From: Entomohabitans teleogrylli
Lineage (GTDB): Bacteria; Pseudomonadota; Gammaproteobacteria; Enterobacterales; Enterobacteriaceae
Assembly (NCBI RefSeq): GCF_001484765.1
Contig: NZ_KQ947376.1
Coordinates: 575,736-639,735, forward strand
Direction of reading: 5' to 3'
Length of the DNA stretch: 64,000 nucleotides
Shown one piece after another: positions 63,025-64,000 of this stretch. The position numbers and the translations under genes were made by a program. The first letter of the stretch is position 1. Every line of letters starts with the position of its first letter. Under the pieces are notes generated by a model that was not told where the DNA came from, did not search any database, and saw nothing but the letters and a program-made list of their open reading frames with translations.

Positions 63025-64000
63025 ATGGAAGTAACCCCTCTGGCTAATGCAATGATTAGTCCCCCCTCACGCCGCGGCCTGATGATTCTTGCCGTCGATG
63101 TTGTTTTGCTGATTTTACTGCTTAATTTTCTCCCCTATGACGAGAAAGCTAACACCGGGCTGGCACTGATGGTCTTTATCGGCGTGTTATGGCTGACAGA
63201 AGCCATTCATGTCACGATCACTGCCTTATTAATTCCTATTCTGGCGATTTTGTTTGGCATCCTTGATGCCAGTAACGCGTTAAAATCGTTTTCTAACCCC
63301 ATTATCTTCCTGTTCTTTGGCGGCTTTGCGCTGGCGACCGCGCTACACGTTCAGGGGCTGGATCGCCTGATCGCCAACCGCCTGCTGCTGCTGGCGAAAG
63401 GCAAGATGTCGGTAGCGGTCATGGTCCTGTTTGGCGTTACCGCCGGTCTGTCAATGTGGATCAGTAATACTGCGACGGCGGCAATGATGCTGCCTCTGGC
63501 GCTGGGGATCCTTTCTAACCTCGATCGCGAGCGTGAAAGAAACACCTTCGTCTTTATCCTGCTGGGCATTGCCTATAGCGCCAGTATCGGCGGTCTGGGA
63601 ACCCTGGTGGGCAGCCCGCCTAACGCCATTGCCGCCGCGCAGTTGGGTATCGACTTCTTCACCTGGATGAAGTTTGGTATTCCGGTCATGCTGGTGATGA
63701 TGCCGCTGATGGTCGGAATGATGTATCTGATGCTCCGCCCCAACCTGAACTATCAGGTGGAGATTTCCGTCGAGAAAATGGAATGGACGCCGATGCGTCT
63801 GATCACCATGGGTATCTTCGCGTTAACCGTGGTGTGCTGGATTTTCAGTAACCCAATCAGCGAATTCTTTGGTGGCATTTCACAGTTTGACTCGCTGGTG
63901 GCTATCACCGCGGCAGTACTGATCGGCGCCAGCGGCGTTGCAAGCTGGAACCAGATTCAGGACAACACTGAATGGGGCGTACTGATGCTGTTTGGCGGCG
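63025..64000 (+). CDS. DASS/SLC13-type anion transporter (3' end beyond window)
   Basis: The frame opens at ATG 63025 (GACAGGAGAG upstream) and runs off the right edge after 325 codons. Hydrophobic helices and family landmarks are visible: LWLTEAIHVTITALLIPILAILFG, LFFGGFALATALHVQGLDRL, FGVTAGLSMWISNTATAAMMLPLALGI (the first SNT sodium/substrate loop), and GIAYSASIGGLGTLVGSPPNAIAA. The second SNT loop, closer to the C-terminus, lies outside the window. The substrate is probably a di- or tricarboxylate. It was not closed by a stop within the window. Confidence 0.88.
   Translation, partial: MEVTPLANAMISPPSRRGLMILAVDVVLLILLLNFLPYDEKANTGLALMVFIGVLWLTEAIHVTITALLIPILAILFGILDASNALKSFSNPIIFLFFGGFALATALHVQGLDRLIANRLLLLAKGKMSVAVMVLFGVTAGLSMWISNTATAAMMLPLALGILSNLDRERERNTFVFILLGIAYSASIGGLGTLVGSPPNAIAAAQLGIDFFTWMKFGIPVMLVMMPLMVGMMYLMLRPNLNYQVEISVEKMEWTPMRLITMGIFALTVVCWIFSNPISEFFGGISQFDSLVAITAAVLIGASGVASWNQIQDNTEWGVLMLFGG

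Overview
The window reads as chromosome from a member of the Enterobacteriaceae. Many genes are recognisable as Escherichia coli orthologues in largely E. coli-like order: cybB-gapC, ydcF, hrpA, azoR, the paa catabolon, tynA, feaB, feaR, ydbL-ynbE-ydbH, ldhA, hslJ, ydbJ, ydbK, ttcA, fnrS and zntB. Gene content differs enough to exclude E. coli K-12 (intact gapC, a chromosomal class A beta-lactamase, an lhr gene in this neighbourhood, no dbpA). I do not name a species from sequence alone.

Region 1 (1-1776) is an accessory module of type VI secretion flavour: the tail of one gene, a nearly full paralogue of it, and a small PAAR-type spike protein. Region 2 (1777-25600) carries cybB, gapC, ydcF and hrpA, but the interval from gapC to hrpA is filled with material absent from the E. 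coli layout. It holds a LysR regulator diverging from a dehydrogenase gene broken by an in-frame amber codon, the stub of an old yellow enzyme gene fused by deletion to the tail of a transporter gene, a metabolite:H+ symporter, a class A beta-lactamase, a VOC protein, the giant helicase Lhr, a transaldolase with its own GntR regulator and a matching pair of operators, a DcrB-like lipoprotein, and two tandem fimbrial adhesin-like genes followed by about 1 kb of AT-rich DNA. aldA, which lies between gapC and ydcF in E. coli, is not there.

Region 3 (25805-46191) is aromatic catabolism. azoR is followed by the complete phenylacetate pathway: paaY and paaX, then paaK-J-I-H-G-F-E-D-C-B-A as one tightly packed minus-strand operon, diverging from paaZ across a control region with a PaaX-like operator and a textbook CRP site. 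Next come tynA (periplasmic amine oxidase), feaB (phenylacetaldehyde dehydrogenase) and feaR (their AraC-type activator). Together they convert phenylethylamine to phenylacetaldehyde, to phenylacetate, to phenylacetyl-CoA, and on to acetyl-CoA and succinyl-CoA. Two direct repeats of a FeaR-type site, 21 bp apart, sit in front of both tynA and feaB.

Region 4 (46192-64000) holds the ydbH-ynbE-ydbL envelope-bridge operon, ldhA, hslJ, ydbJ, the pyruvate:flavodoxin oxidoreductase ydbK, an orphan nqrE-like gene, a KTSC-domain gene, a LuxR-type regulator, ttcA, a frameshifted small membrane protein gene, the anaerobic small RNA FnrS with its FNR site, zntB, a DUF2000 gene diverging from an Lrp/AsnC regulator, a DUF2236 gene, and the start of a DASS/SLC13-type transporter that runs off the end. 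I found no tRNA, rRNA, CRISPR array, complete insertion sequence or replication origin.
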